DNA of 64,000 bases from Kribbella aluminosa (GTDB lineage Bacteria > Actinomycetota > Actinomycetes > Propionibacteriales > Kribbellaceae), in assembly GCF_017876295.1 (NCBI RefSeq), contig NZ_JAGINT010000002.1, forward strand, positions 310,001-374,000, in the 5' to 3' direction. The notes beneath the pieces are model-generated. The model was given only the letters and a program-made list of their open reading frames with translations. It ran no database searches and was not told the DNA's origin. Positions within the stretch are counted from its first letter, which is position 1. Each line of letters starts with the position of its first letter. The position numbers and the translations under genes are program-made. Shown here piece by piece: positions 1 through 10,003 of the stretch.

Positions 1-3000
1 AACGCGAGGTAGAGGCCGACCGACAGGATCAGCAGCCGGGTGTGCCGGACCAGGCGTTCCTTCTCCTCGGTGATCCGTTTGTAGACCACCTTGACGACTT
101 CTCGGAGCGTGGTGACCGTCTCCGTCACGTACCGCTGGCCGTCCGGGTCGCTGAACGTCACCGGACTGTTGTTGGCGTACGCGTACGCGTTCATCTGCTG
201 TGGATCCTCGGTGTCCAGCTGGGGATCCGCCGAGATGAACCGGCCGCTGTCCGGGTCGTACTCGCGCGCCCCCAGGTGCACCAGCCCGGTCTGGTCGTCC
301 TGCACTCCGCCGACGAAGCCCCGCTGGCCCGGCCACGCTGTCGGGGCGGTGCCGCGCACCTCGCCGTACGGCGTGATCCGGCGACGCTGCACCGCCAGTG
401 TGTCCGCGTCGACCGAGACGGTCATGGTGCCGTGGTGGTCGCCGCTGACCCAGGTGACCTTGTTCCCGGTGCGTACCGCCACCTGCTGGTCGCCCAGCGC
501 GTAGTACCGCGTACCGACCAGTGATCCGTCCGGCTTCAGCTGCAGTTCGGTGTCGCCGATGAACAACGTCGTACCGCTGGCGTCCTTGCGGAGGATGCGG
601 CTGCCGTCGGCGGCGTAGATGGACGAGCTGGTCTTGCCGTTGCCGGCGAGCTGCCCGAGTTTGCCGTCGTCGGTCCAGGCCAGGGTGTCCGTGACACCTC
701 CCTTGGTGCGGGTCTGCAGGTTGCCGTCGAGGTCGTACCCGTACTGGTCGACCCGGGTGCCGCCGGTGCCGGCGGTGGTCACCTTCTGCACGGCGTGCGG
801 TTGCGGCTGCCCGGTGGCCGGGTACTCGTACGTGGCGTTGGTCTGGCCGCCAGGGGTGATCCGCTGTTCGCTCTTCCGGTTGCCGATGGCATCGAACGTC
901 CAGCTGTACCAGTAGGGTGCCGGACCGCCGAGGGCGTTCTTGTCCGGGACGGGGCCGCAGTCACCACTGGACGGCGTCCACGCCTGCGTCAGCCGCCGGT
1001 AATCGTCGTACCCGAAGCACTGCGTGTCCTTGGCGTCGACGGTCGTCGGGGTGTCGGTCGCCTTGACGATGTTGCCGGCCGGGTCGTATCCGTACCGGAC
1101 GTCCGACTCGTACCCGTTCGGTGTCAGCATGCTGGACCGGGACAACCGGTGCGATCCGGGTTCGTACTCGAACAGCTGCTCCGCCCAGTTGCCGCCGTTC
1201 GCCATCTGGATCCGGCTGGTCTCGCCGTACGGCGTGTAGTCGGTCTCGCTGACGTACGACGACGCGCCCGTCAGGCTGATCGGCCGGCTGCGCTGGTCGT
1301 ACCCGACCGTGACAGTCTCGTCCGGCAGACCGCCGCGGCCCGGCGTGGTCGTGGTCTTCAGCTGGCCGTCGGCGGTGTACGTCGTACTGACCGGATACGT
1401 GCCGCCGAGCTTGCCCTCGGACGCCGGGATGACGAGCTCGGTACCGGTCGGACGCCCGCCGTCGTCGTACCCGGTATAGCGCAGCGTGTAGGCGTTGCCG
1501 CCGACGTACCGCGTCGCGCTGGTGAGCGAACCGGGCTTGATGGTGTCGTACTTCCACTCGGTCAGGAGCGTGTCGCCGTTCTTCACCGTCACCTGTCGGC
1601 CGAGATCGTCGTACCCGTATGTGAGCGTGACCTTCCGGGCGTCGGTCGTGGTCGCCACCTGGTCGAGGTCGTTGTAGGTGTACGTCGTCGTCCCACGGTC
1701 CGGGTCGTTCTCCTCGATCTTGCGGCCGCGGACGTCGTACGTGTACTGCCAGACGTTCCCGGCAGGGTCCGTGACGCTCGCGAGCTGACCAGCGGGCGTG
1801 TACGTGTAGCTGGTCTTGTCGTACGTACCGGTCGCCTTGTTCCCGTGGTAGCTGCGCAGCTCGACGAGGCGGCCCTGCAGATCGGTGATCCGGGTCGTCG
1901 CCTGGTCACCGGCCGGCGGCTCGATCGTCTCCACACCGGTGCCGTTGGTGTGCGTCCGGGTCCACTGCGTGGCACCCAGCGACAGGAACGACTCCTGCTG
2001 CGGACGGCCGAGGGCGTCGTACGACGTGAGCTTCTGCGCCGGGACCTCCTTCTCGTCGGTCGGCTTGACGATCTCGAACCCGATCGGCGCGTCGTTGGCG
2101 TACGGGCCGTTCTGCTTGACCTGCTGGCCCCGGCTGTCGGTGATGTAGTCCGTGACGATCCGGCCGATGCCGTCCGCGGCCTCGGACTGCGTCTGACGGC
2201 GGCGCATCAGGCCGTCGCTGAACTCCCGGGTCAGCTCGGTCGAGCCGTCGGCGCGCAGCGAGGTCGTAGAGACCACGCCGGGCTTGCCGGGCTCGTTGGA
2301 GTAGTCGGCGGCCGAGTTCGGGGTCGACGAGGTGTTGCCGGGCAGCCAGGTCTGGACCGAGCGACCGAGCGGGTCACGCGTGGTCCTCGTCGTGCGGCCC
2401 GCCACATCGGTGACGGCGACCTCTTCACCCCACGCCGGATCCAGGCTGCTCGTCGCGGTCTGTCCGTTCGGCTGTGTGGTCTTCGTCGTGGTCAGCGGGC
2501 CACCGGCGGCCGGCGCGTAGTCGACCGTCGTCGTCCGCTGCAGTGCGTCGTTAGTGTGCCGGACACGCCCGAACGTGTCGTAGTCCGCCGTACTCACGGT
2601 CTGGTACGTCGGCTGACCGCCGGTGTCGAACCCGGACAGCCGCTGGACCGCGAGCTTGTCCCCGTTCGCCGGGTCGTAGCTGGTCTTGGTGTCGGACAGT
2701 ACGTCCTTGTTCGTCCACGGCTTGTCGCAGGCCACCTTGACGGTCTGCTCCCGCGACGGCAGCTCGGCGATCCCGGCAGCCGGGTTGTCGAAGTACTCGT
2801 ACCGGGTACAGACGTCGTCGTTCGGGTCGGCCAGGTTTCCCAGGTCGGTCTTCGCGGTCAACCGGCCGGTCGCCTCGTCGTAGGCATTGGACGACGAGCT
2901 CTGCAGCCACCCGCTCCCGACCGCCTGGTCCTGCCGAATCGCCTTGTCCTGTACGCGGTAGGCCTTGGTCGTACCCCAGGCCTTGACCCGGGTCGCGGTC

Positions 3001-5594
3001 GGGTCCTTCGAGACCCACTGGTCGGTGATCGACCGGTCGACCACCGTGCTGCCGGAGTACGTCGTCTGCTCGCGGAGCTTGCCGGCCAACGGGTTCAGGT
3101 CCGCGGACTTGGCACCGGTGGAGTCGGTCACGTCGACGGTCTTCACCGACCCGTCCTGCCGGACGTCACCGTCCATGCCGCGGTAGTAGATGTTCATCTT
3201 GACCGTGGCCGGGCCGTCCGTGCCGTTCCCGGTGGTCACCTTCACCTTCTCGTAGCCGCGCCACTGCGACCAGGTCTTGCGGTCGACCTCGACCAGCCCG
3301 TCCTCCTCGTCGTGCCGCCAGGCCGGGGCCTCCGGGTACGCGATGTTCGTCACCTGCCCAGGGGTGCCGCCGACCAGATCGGACTCGGTGACCTGGTTCA
3401 CGACGTACTTCGCGAACCAGTCCTGACGTTCCGCCTGGTCCTTCGGGGTCCACTTGATCGGGTAGCACCGCTTGCCGTTGTTGTCGACCGGCGGAAGGTC
3501 GGACGGGACCGTGCAGTCCGGTCCGAGGTAGTTCACGGCAACCTGCCCGCCGGTTCCGTAGGTGATGGTCTTGATCCGCGGCCAGATCAGCGCCGGCTGG
3601 CCCTGCGAGTCCGGGCCGATCAGGCGGTTCGGCAGCAGTTGCGCGGCGAAGGTCACCTCGGGCAGGGCCTTCGAGCCACCGACCAGTCCGGTGCTGGTGA
3701 TGCCCTCCAGCCAGAGCATCCCGCTCCGGCCGCCGTCGTTCGGGTCCAGGAAGCTCTGCCGGAGCGTCCAGGACTCGACCGGTTGGTACGCCGTACCGCG
3801 CCAGACCTCGGTGACGACGCGGGACAGCCGCTTCTTCGTCCAGAACGACGGGTACAGCAGGTCGCCGCAGTTCGTGGTGCTGGTGCACTCCTGGTCGAGC
3901 GGTGTGTCCACATAGTCGGACGCGACGCACCCACTGGCCTTGAGACACCGCTCGGCGGTCTCGAACCGGACCTGCGCCACCTTGGCGGTGTTGTCGGCCA
4001 GCTTGCCCGCCTGCTGGCCGTACTCGATCCGGTTCAGGTTGCCGGCCCGCACGTAGTCGGCGACCAGCGTCGACTTGCCGGCCCGGCCGTACTTGTTGGT
4101 CTCGACGTCGTAGTAGAAGCTCATCGTGTTGCCGTGCCGATCCACGACGTAGTCGAGGTTCCAGCGGTACGCCTGCTGGCAGAACGAGTCCACGAACGCC
4201 GTCGCGTGGCAGGGCTCGCCCGGGTTGTTGCCGGCCACCGGGACGGTCCACGCCGAGTTCGTCGAACCGCTTGCCCCCGGCAACTTGTTGAGGCCGAAGT
4301 AGTACTGCGTCCCGGACTTGTCGGTGATCCGCCAGTACTCTCCCTTGGCGGCCAGGCCGGTGGCCGGGCCGCCGTCGCCGTTGTCCGCGCCGGAGAGCTT
4401 CTCGATGGTCAGCCCGTCGTCGGTGCGGGAGTGCCAGGTCTGGGTCTGGTCGTCGAGCACGAGCTCCCCGCCGGCGCCGTTCAGCGTGAAGGTCGCGTTG
4501 TCGGTCGCCCAGCAGAAGTCGCCGGTGACGCCGGTACCGTTGTTGCCCTTCTGCTCGGTCTTCGACGCGCAGGAGGCGTACCGGCGCTCGATCGTGCCAC
4601 CGGGCGCGAACTCGAACCCGGCGCCGACCCACGACGCCTGGCTGTTCGCCGCGGTCGTCCGCCCGTCCACCGATCCGGACGCGTACCCGAGTGCCAGCGT
4701 GGGCTTGGGTCCGCCGAGGCTCGGCGGCACCTGCATCGGATAGGACCAGCTGAAGTCGCCGGACGACCCGCCGACCTGCCAGGTAGCGGTCGGCGTCAGC
4801 GAGGTCGCCGTACCGTCGCCCGCCGGACCTGCCGCCGCGGCGCTCAGAGCGAACGTCGCCGGCCCGGCACCCGCCGGTACGTCGGCCGAGATCTCGCCCT
4901 TGCCGTCGTTGTGCGACGGCAGCCGGACCGGCGTACATCCCGCACAGTCCGGAACACTGACCACCTGGAGCCGGGTGGACCAGTCGCCGCCGAACGCCTG
5001 CCGGAAGCCGCTGTAGTCCAGCCGCAGCGACACCTTCCCGGTCTTCGTGACGCCGTCGGTCCGGTTGATCCGGAACCGCAACTGGTTGCCCGTTGGACCG
5101 AGCAGTTCGACGGCCACCTTCGACGGCGAGTCCGCAACGGCCTGGCCCGCCGCTGCCTTGGCCGCGGCCTTGGTCGCCGCCGTCTTGGTCGCCGCCGCCT
5201 TGTTCGCGGCGGCCGTCGGGCCGATCCGGATCGGCAGTGAGCCGGCTTGGGTCGCGGGGCCGGTGATCGTGGTGTTCGCGTGCCCGGACAGCGTCGTGGT
5301 CCAGTCGACAGGCTGCGCCTGCGGCCTCGGTACGGCGACCTCGGCCCGTCCGGGCGCCGGCCACTGCGGCTGGGCGACCGCGGTGATCGCGTGTTCGGAG
5401 TCCCGGTCGGGCAGGCCGGGTTTCGCCGGCAGGTCCTGGACCGGGACGGACGGTTCCCGGGCCGGCTTGCCGTGACTGGCGGTGTGCTTCGCGGGAGTCA
5501 GCGCGGCGGGCGCGACCCCGGGTGTGGTGGCTACCAGGCTGACGGCGAGAACCCCCGCCGTCGAAGCCAGCAGCAGGTGCCGGCGATAGCGCAT
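1..5594 (-). CDS. Secreted RHS-repeat polymorphic toxin-type protein (C-terminus beyond window)
   Basis: The minus-strand frame is open from the ATG at 5594 to the window edge, at least 1864 codons. AGGGGG lies about 5 nt before the ATG. A signal peptide is visible (MRYRRHLLLAS, then a hydrophobic stretch). An Ala/Lys-rich linker follows, then an SpvB-like region, then many YD repeats such as TYTYNDLDQVATTTDARKV. The RHS core boundary is present near 115-260 (GLVHLGAREYDPDSGRFIS, ending SDPDG). In this family the sequence after the DPxG boundary is a variable effector domain. Here only its first ~38 residues are seen, a charged helix then a hydrophobic segment (LLILSVGLYLA). The effector type and any immunity gene lie outside the window. 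It is divergent from the ricin/FG-GAP gene at 5787. Confidence 0.9.
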   Translation of the reverse strand, partial: MRYRRHLLLASTAGVLAVSLVATTPGVAPAALTPAKHTASHGKPAREPSVPVQDLPAKPGLPDRDSEHAITAVAQPQWPAPGRAEVAVPRPQAQPVDWTTTLSGHANTTITGPATQAGSLPIRIGPTAAANKAAATKTAATKAAAKAAAGQAVADSPSKVAVELLGPTGNQLRFRINRTDGVTKTGKVSLRLDYSGFRQAFGGDWSTRLQVVSVPDCAGCTPVRLPSHNDGKGEISADVPAGAGPATFALSAAAAGPAGDGTATSLTPTATWQVGGSSGDFSWSYPMQVPPSLGGPKPTLALGYASGSVDGRTTAANSQASWVGAGFEFAPGGTIERRYASCASKTEQKGNNGTGVTGDFCWATDNATFTLNGAGGELVLDDQTQTWHSRTDDGLTIEKLSGADNGDGGPATGLAAKGEYWRITDKSGTQYYFGLNKLPGASGSTNSAWTVPVAGNNPGEPCHATAFVDSFCQQAYRWNLDYVVDRHGNTMSFYYDVETNKYGRAGKSTLVADYVRAGNLNRIEYGQQAGKLADNTAKVAQVRFETAERCLKASGCVASDYVDTPLDQECTSTTNCGDLLYPSFWTKKRLSRVVTEVWRGTAYQPVESWTLRQSFLDPNDGGRSGMLWLEGITSTGLVGGSKALPEVTFAAQLLPNRLIGPDSQGQPALIWPRIKTITYGTGGQVAVNYLGPDCTVPSDLPPVDNNGKRCYPIKWTPKDQAERQDWFAKYVVNQVTESDLVGGTPGQVTNIAYPEAPAWRHDEEDGLVEVDRKTWSQWRGYEKVKVTTGNGTDGPATVKMNIYYRGMDGDVRQDGSVKTVDVTDSTGAKSADLNPLAGKLREQTTYSGSTVVDRSITDQWVSKDPTATRVKAWGTTKAYRVQDKAIRQDQAVGSGWLQSSSSNAYDEATGRLTAKTDLGNLADPNDDVCTRYEYFDNPAAGIAELPSREQTVKVACDKPWTNKDVLSDTKTSYDPANGDKLAVQRLSGFDTGGQPTYQTVSTADYDTFGRVRHTNDALQRTTTVDYAPAAGGPLTTTKTTQPNGQTATSSLDPAWGEEVAVTDVAGRTTRTTRDPLGRSVQTWLPGNTSSTPNSAADYSNEPGKPGVVSTTSLRADGSTELTREFSDGLMRRRQTQSEAADGIGRIVTDYITDSRGQQVKQNGPYANDAPIGFEIVKPTDEKEVPAQKLTSYDALGRPQQESFLSLGATQWTRTHTNGTGVETIEPPAGDQATTRITDLQGRLVELRSYHGNKATGTYDKTSYTYTPAGQLASVTDPAGNVWQYTYDVRGRKIEENDPDRGTTTYTYNDLDQVATTTDARKVTLTYGYDDLGRQVTVKNGDTLLTEWKYDTIKPGSLTSATRYVGGNAYTLRYTGYDDGGRPTGTELVIPASEGKLGGTYPVSTTYTADGQLKTTTTPGRGGLPDETVTVGYDQRSRPISLTGASSYVSETDYTPYGETSRIQMANGGNWAEQLFEYEPGSHRLSRSSMLTPNGYESDVRYGYDPAGNIVKATDTPTTVDAKDTQCFGYDDYRRLTQAWTPSSGDCGPVPDKNALGGPAPYWYSWTFDAIGNRKSEQRITPGGQTNATYEYPATGQPQPHAVQKVTTAGTGGTRVDQYGYDLDGNLQTRTKGGVTDTLAWTDDGKLGQLAGNGKTSSSIYAADGSRILRKDASGTTLFIGDTELQLKPDGSLVGTRYYALGDQQVAVRTGNKVTWVSGDHHGTMTVSVDADTLAVQRRRITPYGEVRGTAPTAWPGQRGFVGGVQDDQTGLVHLGAREYDPDSGRFISADPQLDTEDPQQMNAYAYANNSPVTFSDPDGQRYVTETVTTLREVVKVVYKRITEEKERLVRHTRLLILSVGLYLA

Positions 5595-5786
5595 GAGTTC
5601 CCCCTGAAATGGGCGGCGGGACGCCGTCAGTGCACCGTCGGAATCACCGGATCGGCAACGATTTCGACGGGCTTCGAATGGCCTCGTGCGGCCGATTCCA
5701 CGGAGCTCGAAAGGCCTTCCGCACGCTGACTGCGGGTGTCATCGTGTCCGCGTCGTCACACACCGTCCGAACAGCAGGGGGCCGCA

Positions 5787-8700
5787 GTGCGCGCGTTCCG
5801 GATCACTCAGGTACTGGCCGTTCTGGCCGCCGCTGCTCCACTGGTGCTGACCCAGTCACCACCCTCGGTCGCGACACCGCCGGCCCGCACCCCGGACAGC
5901 CCGTCCGCGCAGGCACGACGTACCGGCGAACGGGTGGAACTGCCGCAGCTGCGGACCGCGTCACGGCAGGTGTTCGTGAACCCCGACGGCACGCACACGC
6001 TCGTCCAGCACGCGACGCCGACGGTCGACTCCACCTTGTCCGTCGGCGCCGACGGACTGGTGCACCCGGCGTCCAACGCCAAGGGTCTGGCGTTCTCCGG
6101 CGGCGGTACCGGCGACCGGCTCGTCAGCCTGGGGTCGTTCCGCATGGGCTGGGCCGGTGTGCTTCCCAAGCCGGCACTGCACGGCGATACGGCGACGTAC
6201 GCCGAGGTGCTGCCCGGCGTCGACCTGCGGCTGCGGGCCGAGCCGACCGGCTTCTCGAAGGCTCTGGTCGTCAAGAACCGGGCGGCAGCGAGCAACCCGG
6301 CGCTCCGTGAACTGCGCTTCAAGATCAGCGGACTCACGTTCACCTCGAGGCCTGACGGTACGACGCTCGGCGCCGACCGCCGCGGGCATGTGGTGCTCGC
6401 CGCGACCCAGCCGTTGATGTGGGACTCCGCCTCCGAACCGATCACCGTCAAGGCCTCCTCGACACTCCAGGACGGCGTACTGACCGTGCGGCCGGATCGG
6501 GCGATGCTGACATCGGCGGCGACGCGGTATCCGGTGACCATCGACCCGTCCTGGTCCGACCCCGCGGACGACCTGTGGACACACGTCGATCAGCTCCACC
6601 CGGAACAGGACTACTGGGCCTACGACCGCGCCGAGGGCGCCAAGGTCGGCCAGGCCTGGGGAGCCTACACCGACACGTACCGATCGGCCTTCCAGCTCGG
6701 TACGACGGGGATCGCCGGTGCCCGGGTGATCGACGCGCGGTTCACGATCGTGCTCGACCACTCGCCGACCGGGAGCCCCACGCCCACCGACCTGTACCAG
6801 ACCACTCCGATCAGCCGGGCGAACCAGGTCACCTGGAACAACCTCGGCTGGCCGCAGTACCTGGCGACCGCGAGCGGCAACGCCTGGACCGGCCACCAGC
6901 CGGACATGACGATGGGCTTCAGCTCCGCCGCCCTCACCGCCTTGCTGCAGGGCGTCGCCGATCGGCGGGAGTCCTCGATCTCGCTCGGCCTGCGGGCGCC
7001 GGACGAGACCAACGAGGCGCAGTGGAAGAGGTTCCACGGTGAGACCGCGACGATCGTTGTCACCTACAACAACCCGCCGCGGGCACCACTGAAGGTGAAC
7101 TTCGACTCGCCAAAATCCTGCGGCACCGCCACTGCACCGATCCCGGTGAACGACCCGACCCCGACCTTCTCGGCCGTCGGGAGCGACCCGGACGGCGACA
7201 ACCTGGTGAACCGGCTGGAGATCCACCGCGTCGCCGACGACAGCACGGTCTATCAGCAGGACACGGCGATCACCGGCAACGGTGCCGCGTTCACCTGGGC
7301 GCCGGTCCCGGCCGGGACGCTGGCCGAGGGTACGCCGTACTACTACGTTGCCCGTAGCAACGACCAGGTCGCCGGTGACGGCGTCGAGTTCGGGCCGGCC
7401 AGTCCGCCGTGCTACTTCACGCTCGACGCAACCAGCCCCGGCGTACCGTCGCTGTCGTCCACGGACTTCCCGGACGGTCTGCCCGGCCGGCCGGCCCGTG
7501 AGGTCGGCATCGTCAAGCTCTCGCCGGCTGCCGGCGACACCGACGTCACGGAGTACCGGTACGGCTTCAGCCAGGACCGGATCCTGCTGACGGTGAAGGC
7601 CAAGCCGGACGGTACCGCCGACCTCCCGGTCAGTGTGCCGGCCACCAGCCGGAAGCTCTTCGTCCGGGCCGTGGACCGGGCCGGCAACCCGAGCCTCGAC
7701 CAGTACGGGCAGCCGGCGTACGCCTCGTGGACGATGCTCGCGAAGTCCAACGGGACGGCGCCGCGGATCCGCGGCGACGTGAACGGCGACGGCGCGGCCG
7801 ACGTGGTGATGGTGCTCGACCAGGGCAACGGACGGACCGGGGTCTGGAACGTCGACAGTCTCAACGGTGCGTTCGCGACCGGGACGATGTCGTGGGACAG
7901 CGGCATCAACGGCGGGTTCGCGTTGTCCCGCAGCCTGCCGGTGCAGGGCGACTTCAACAACGACGGCCGCACCGACGTGGCGTTCTTCCGCGACGAGCCC
8001 GGGCGACGCCCGGCGCTCTATCCGATGTACTCGGACGGCAACCGGTACGACCCGCCGCCGACCCCCGTCTGGAAGGCGCCGGCCGCGGACTGGACGATCG
8101 CGAGCGCCCACGTCACCTCGGGCGATGTGAACGGCGACAAGATCTCGGACATCGTCGTACAACTGAACACCGGCAACGGGACGTGGCGCGTGCTGGTGTT
8201 CCCCGGTGGCAACCTGTCCGCACCGGTGCAGTGGTTGCAGACGACCACCGCGGGTGGCGAGTGGGCCTCGACGCAGCCCGTGGTGGCCGACGTCAACGGG
8301 GACGGCAAGGCTGACCTCGCCGTCATCCGCAAGGTCAGCGGCTGCCGGACGGTTATCGACGTGTACCCGTCGTCCGGTACGGCGTTCGGCAGCGCGACTC
8401 CGGCGTACGACGGTGACTACTGCGCCGACAAGGGCCATCCGGTCGTCGGTGACGTGGACGGCGACGGCAAGGACGACATCGTCTCGATCTACGACACCGG
8501 CTCCGGTACCGCACTCAAGGTGTTCCACTCCAGCGGTACGGCGTACACGCTGTCGGACTGGTGGACGGGCGCCGGCTGGGACCCGCTGCGGACCTCTTTG
8601 CAGGTCGGCGACTTCAACAAGGACGGCAAGGACGACGCCGCGCTGGTGACCGCGCTCGACGGTGGCGGTCGCCAGGTCTCGCGGCTGCCGTCCAACGGGA

Positions 8701-9686
8701 CCGCGTTCGGTACGCCGGTCCCGGACTGGAAGGAGACGGCGGTCGGTGCGGGTACTGGGCCGAAGTACGACATCGAGCCGCGGACGTACGAGCTGGTGTC
8801 GCGGAACAGCGGCAAGTGCATGGAGGTGGCAGGCGCGAGCCAGACCGACCCGGCAGTCGTGCAGCAGTGGGACTGCTTCGGCGGGCTGCACCAGCGGTTC
8901 CGGGTCGTGCCGGTCGCGGGCACCGAGCAGTACCAACTGGAGATGGTGCATGTGAACGGCGCGTCGCTCGACGGGACGCCGCGTTGTGTTGACGTGGGCA
9001 ACCAGAGCACGGCCGACGACGCCCCACTCGTGCAGTGGAAGTGCGCGGGTACCGGCAACCAGCAGGTGCTGCTGGACTATGTCGAGGGCAGTAGTTACGA
9101 CACCGTGGTGCGATTGCGGTTCGCGCACAGCGGGAAGTGTGCCGCGGTGCAGAACGCTGGAACGGCCAACGGCAACGCGGTGATCCAGAGGACGTGCGCC
9201 GCGGTTCCCGAGCAGCAGTGGATCCTGCGCGCGGCCCTGAACTCCACACAGCTCGACGGCCGGTACAAGGTCGGCGCGCTGCGACAACCGAGCGACAAGG
9301 ACTACGTGCTCGACATGAAGGACTGTACGCCGGCGTCCGGGGTGCGGACCTGGGACTGGATCCCGGCGAGCCAGTGCCAGCGCTGGCAGTTCAAGCCGCT
9401 GGGCGACGACATCTACCAGATCGTCGACCCGTCGACGAACACCGCGCTGCAAGTGCTCGGCTGCTCCCGGCAGGCAGCGGCGCAGGTGATCGTGCTGCAG
9501 GCCGACCAGTCGGAGTGCCAGCGCTGGCGCGTCGAGCCGGCGATCGACGGTACGTGGACGATCCAGCAGGCCGACACCGGGTTCACCCTCGACGTACCGG
9601 GTTGTGTGGACACGAAGGCCGACCACCTGATCGTCTGGAACTACTGGAACGGTCCGTGCCAGCGCTGGAAGCTGACAAAGACGTGA
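5787..9686 (+). CDS. Secreted DNRLRE / FG-GAP (VCBS) repeat / ricin-lectin protein
   Basis: The GTG at 5787 is preferred because CAGGGGG sits 5 nt upstream and a signal peptide follows directly (VRAFRITQVLAVLAAAAP). An in-frame start at 5736 would add 17 polar residues. The protein is 1299 aa. A DNRLRE-type beta domain lies near residues 250-430, and an Ig/fibronectin-like section follows. Six FG-GAP/VCBS units with Ca-binding signatures such as DVNGDGAADV and DFNKDGKDDA span about 660-985. Two ricin-type beta-trefoil sections with QRW motifs fill the C-terminus. It is probably an extracellular or wall-associated carbohydrate-binding scaffold. No catalytic domain is recognised. Divergence from the RHS gene suggests joint function or regulation, which is inference. 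Confidence 0.88.
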   Translation: MRAFRITQVLAVLAAAAPLVLTQSPPSVATPPARTPDSPSAQARRTGERVELPQLRTASRQVFVNPDGTHTLVQHATPTVDSTLSVGADGLVHPASNAKGLAFSGGGTGDRLVSLGSFRMGWAGVLPKPALHGDTATYAEVLPGVDLRLRAEPTGFSKALVVKNRAAASNPALRELRFKISGLTFTSRPDGTTLGADRRGHVVLAATQPLMWDSASEPITVKASSTLQDGVLTVRPDRAMLTSAATRYPVTIDPSWSDPADDLWTHVDQLHPEQDYWAYDRAEGAKVGQAWGAYTDTYRSAFQLGTTGIAGARVIDARFTIVLDHSPTGSPTPTDLYQTTPISRANQVTWNNLGWPQYLATASGNAWTGHQPDMTMGFSSAALTALLQGVADRRESSISLGLRAPDETNEAQWKRFHGETATIVVTYNNPPRAPLKVNFDSPKSCGTATAPIPVNDPTPTFSAVGSDPDGDNLVNRLEIHRVADDSTVYQQDTAITGNGAAFTWAPVPAGTLAEGTPYYYVARSNDQVAGDGVEFGPASPPCYFTLDATSPGVPSLSSTDFPDGLPGRPAREVGIVKLSPAAGDTDVTEYRYGFSQDRILLTVKAKPDGTADLPVSVPATSRKLFVRAVDRAGNPSLDQYGQPAYASWTMLAKSNGTAPRIRGDVNGDGAADVVMVLDQGNGRTGVWNVDSLNGAFATGTMSWDSGINGGFALSRSLPVQGDFNNDGRTDVAFFRDEPGRRPALYPMYSDGNRYDPPPTPVWKAPAADWTIASAHVTSGDVNGDKISDIVVQLNTGNGTWRVLVFPGGNLSAPVQWLQTTTAGGEWASTQPVVADVNGDGKADLAVIRKVSGCRTVIDVYPSSGTAFGSATPAYDGDYCADKGHPVVGDVDGDGKDDIVSIYDTGSGTALKVFHSSGTAYTLSDWWTGAGWDPLRTSLQVGDFNKDGKDDAALVTALDGGGRQVSRLPSNGTAFGTPVPDWKETAVGAGTGPKYDIEPRTYELVSRNSGKCMEVAGASQTDPAVVQQWDCFGGLHQRFRVVPVAGTEQYQLEMVHVNGASLDGTPRCVDVGNQSTADDAPLVQWKCAGTGNQQVLLDYVEGSSYDTVVRLRFAHSGKCAAVQNAGTANGNAVIQRTCAAVPEQQWILRAALNSTQLDGRYKVGALRQPSDKDYVLDMKDCTPASGVRTWDWIPASQCQRWQFKPLGDDIYQIVDPSTNTALQVLGCSRQAAAQVIVLQADQSECQRWRVEPAIDGTWTIQQADTGFTLDVPGCVDTKADHLIVWNYWNGPCQRWKLTKT

Positions 9687-9798
9687 TCAGCGCAGCGCCG
9701 CACCCCCGCCTCCAGCGCCCCCGAACGCAGCCAGTCGCCCGAGCCCGGCGCCCGGCAGACAATCGCCGACCCGACGAGCATTCCACTCCACAAGCCGA

Positions 9799-9855
9799 CT
9801 TTGAGAACCCACCGACCGTTTGGTGGCCGGAAAAGTGGTTGGTGGGTTCTCAAAG
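9799..9855. repeat. 15-bp perfect inverted repeat, 27-nt loop
   Basis: The left arm CTTTGAGAACCCACC (9799-9813) is exactly complementary to the right arm GGTGGGTTCTCAAAG (9841-9855). There is no T-run after it in either direction, so it is not a classical terminator. The core AGAACCC...GGGTTCT recurs with similar spacing at 16383-16427. It may be an intergenic repeat, a processing site or a weak terminator for the lectin gene. Confidence 0.6.
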
Positions 9856-9919
9856 ATGAGCTGTACAGTGCTGACGCCGGAGGCTTCGGCACCCCGGCGG
9901 CGGAGAGGAGGTGAGCGCG

Positions 9920-9967
9920 ATGTCGAGTTCGACCGTCGTGCTGCCCCGTTGCCGTGTCCGCGGCTGA
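9920..9967 (+). CDS. Possible 15-residue leader peptide (uORF)
   Basis: ATG at 9920 is preceded by AGGAGGT (9906-9912) at 7-nt spacing, a better ribosome site than most genes in this window. It encodes MSSSTVVLPRCRVRG and stops at 9965. The stop lies 5 nt before a GGTGG/CCACC hairpin (9972-9988) that ends against the AAGGAG of the downstream gene. This arrangement would allow translational attenuation. The peptide matches no leader family known to me and could be chance. Confidence 0.3.
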   Translation: MSSSTVVLPRCRVRG

Positions 9968-10003
9968 GCGGGGTGGCTTCGTACCACCAAGGAGTAGTCG
10001 CAC

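Larger units (their letters stand above)
9687..10003. other. Intergenic region with hairpin and possible leader ORF
   Basis: This 317 bp gap lies between the lectin gene and the DinB-family gene. The first ~110 bp show nothing recognisable. It then holds a long inverted repeat (9799-9855), a 15-codon ORF with a good Shine-Dalgarno (9920-9967), and a small hairpin (9972-9988) abutting the AAGGAG of the next gene. Confidence 0.6.

Noticed and set aside
16..110. Effector identity of the RHS C-terminus
   Set aside because: Only about 38 residues past the DPDG boundary are visible, too few to name a toxin family.
795..5240. Very long + strand open frame (about 1480 codons)
   Set aside because: It is antisense to the RHS gene, Arg/Val-rich and without recognisable domains. 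It is a GC-bias shadow.
5961..9626. Long minus-strand open frame of about 1220 codons
   Set aside because: Antisense shadow of the ricin/FG-GAP gene; Arg/His/Val-rich with no family features.
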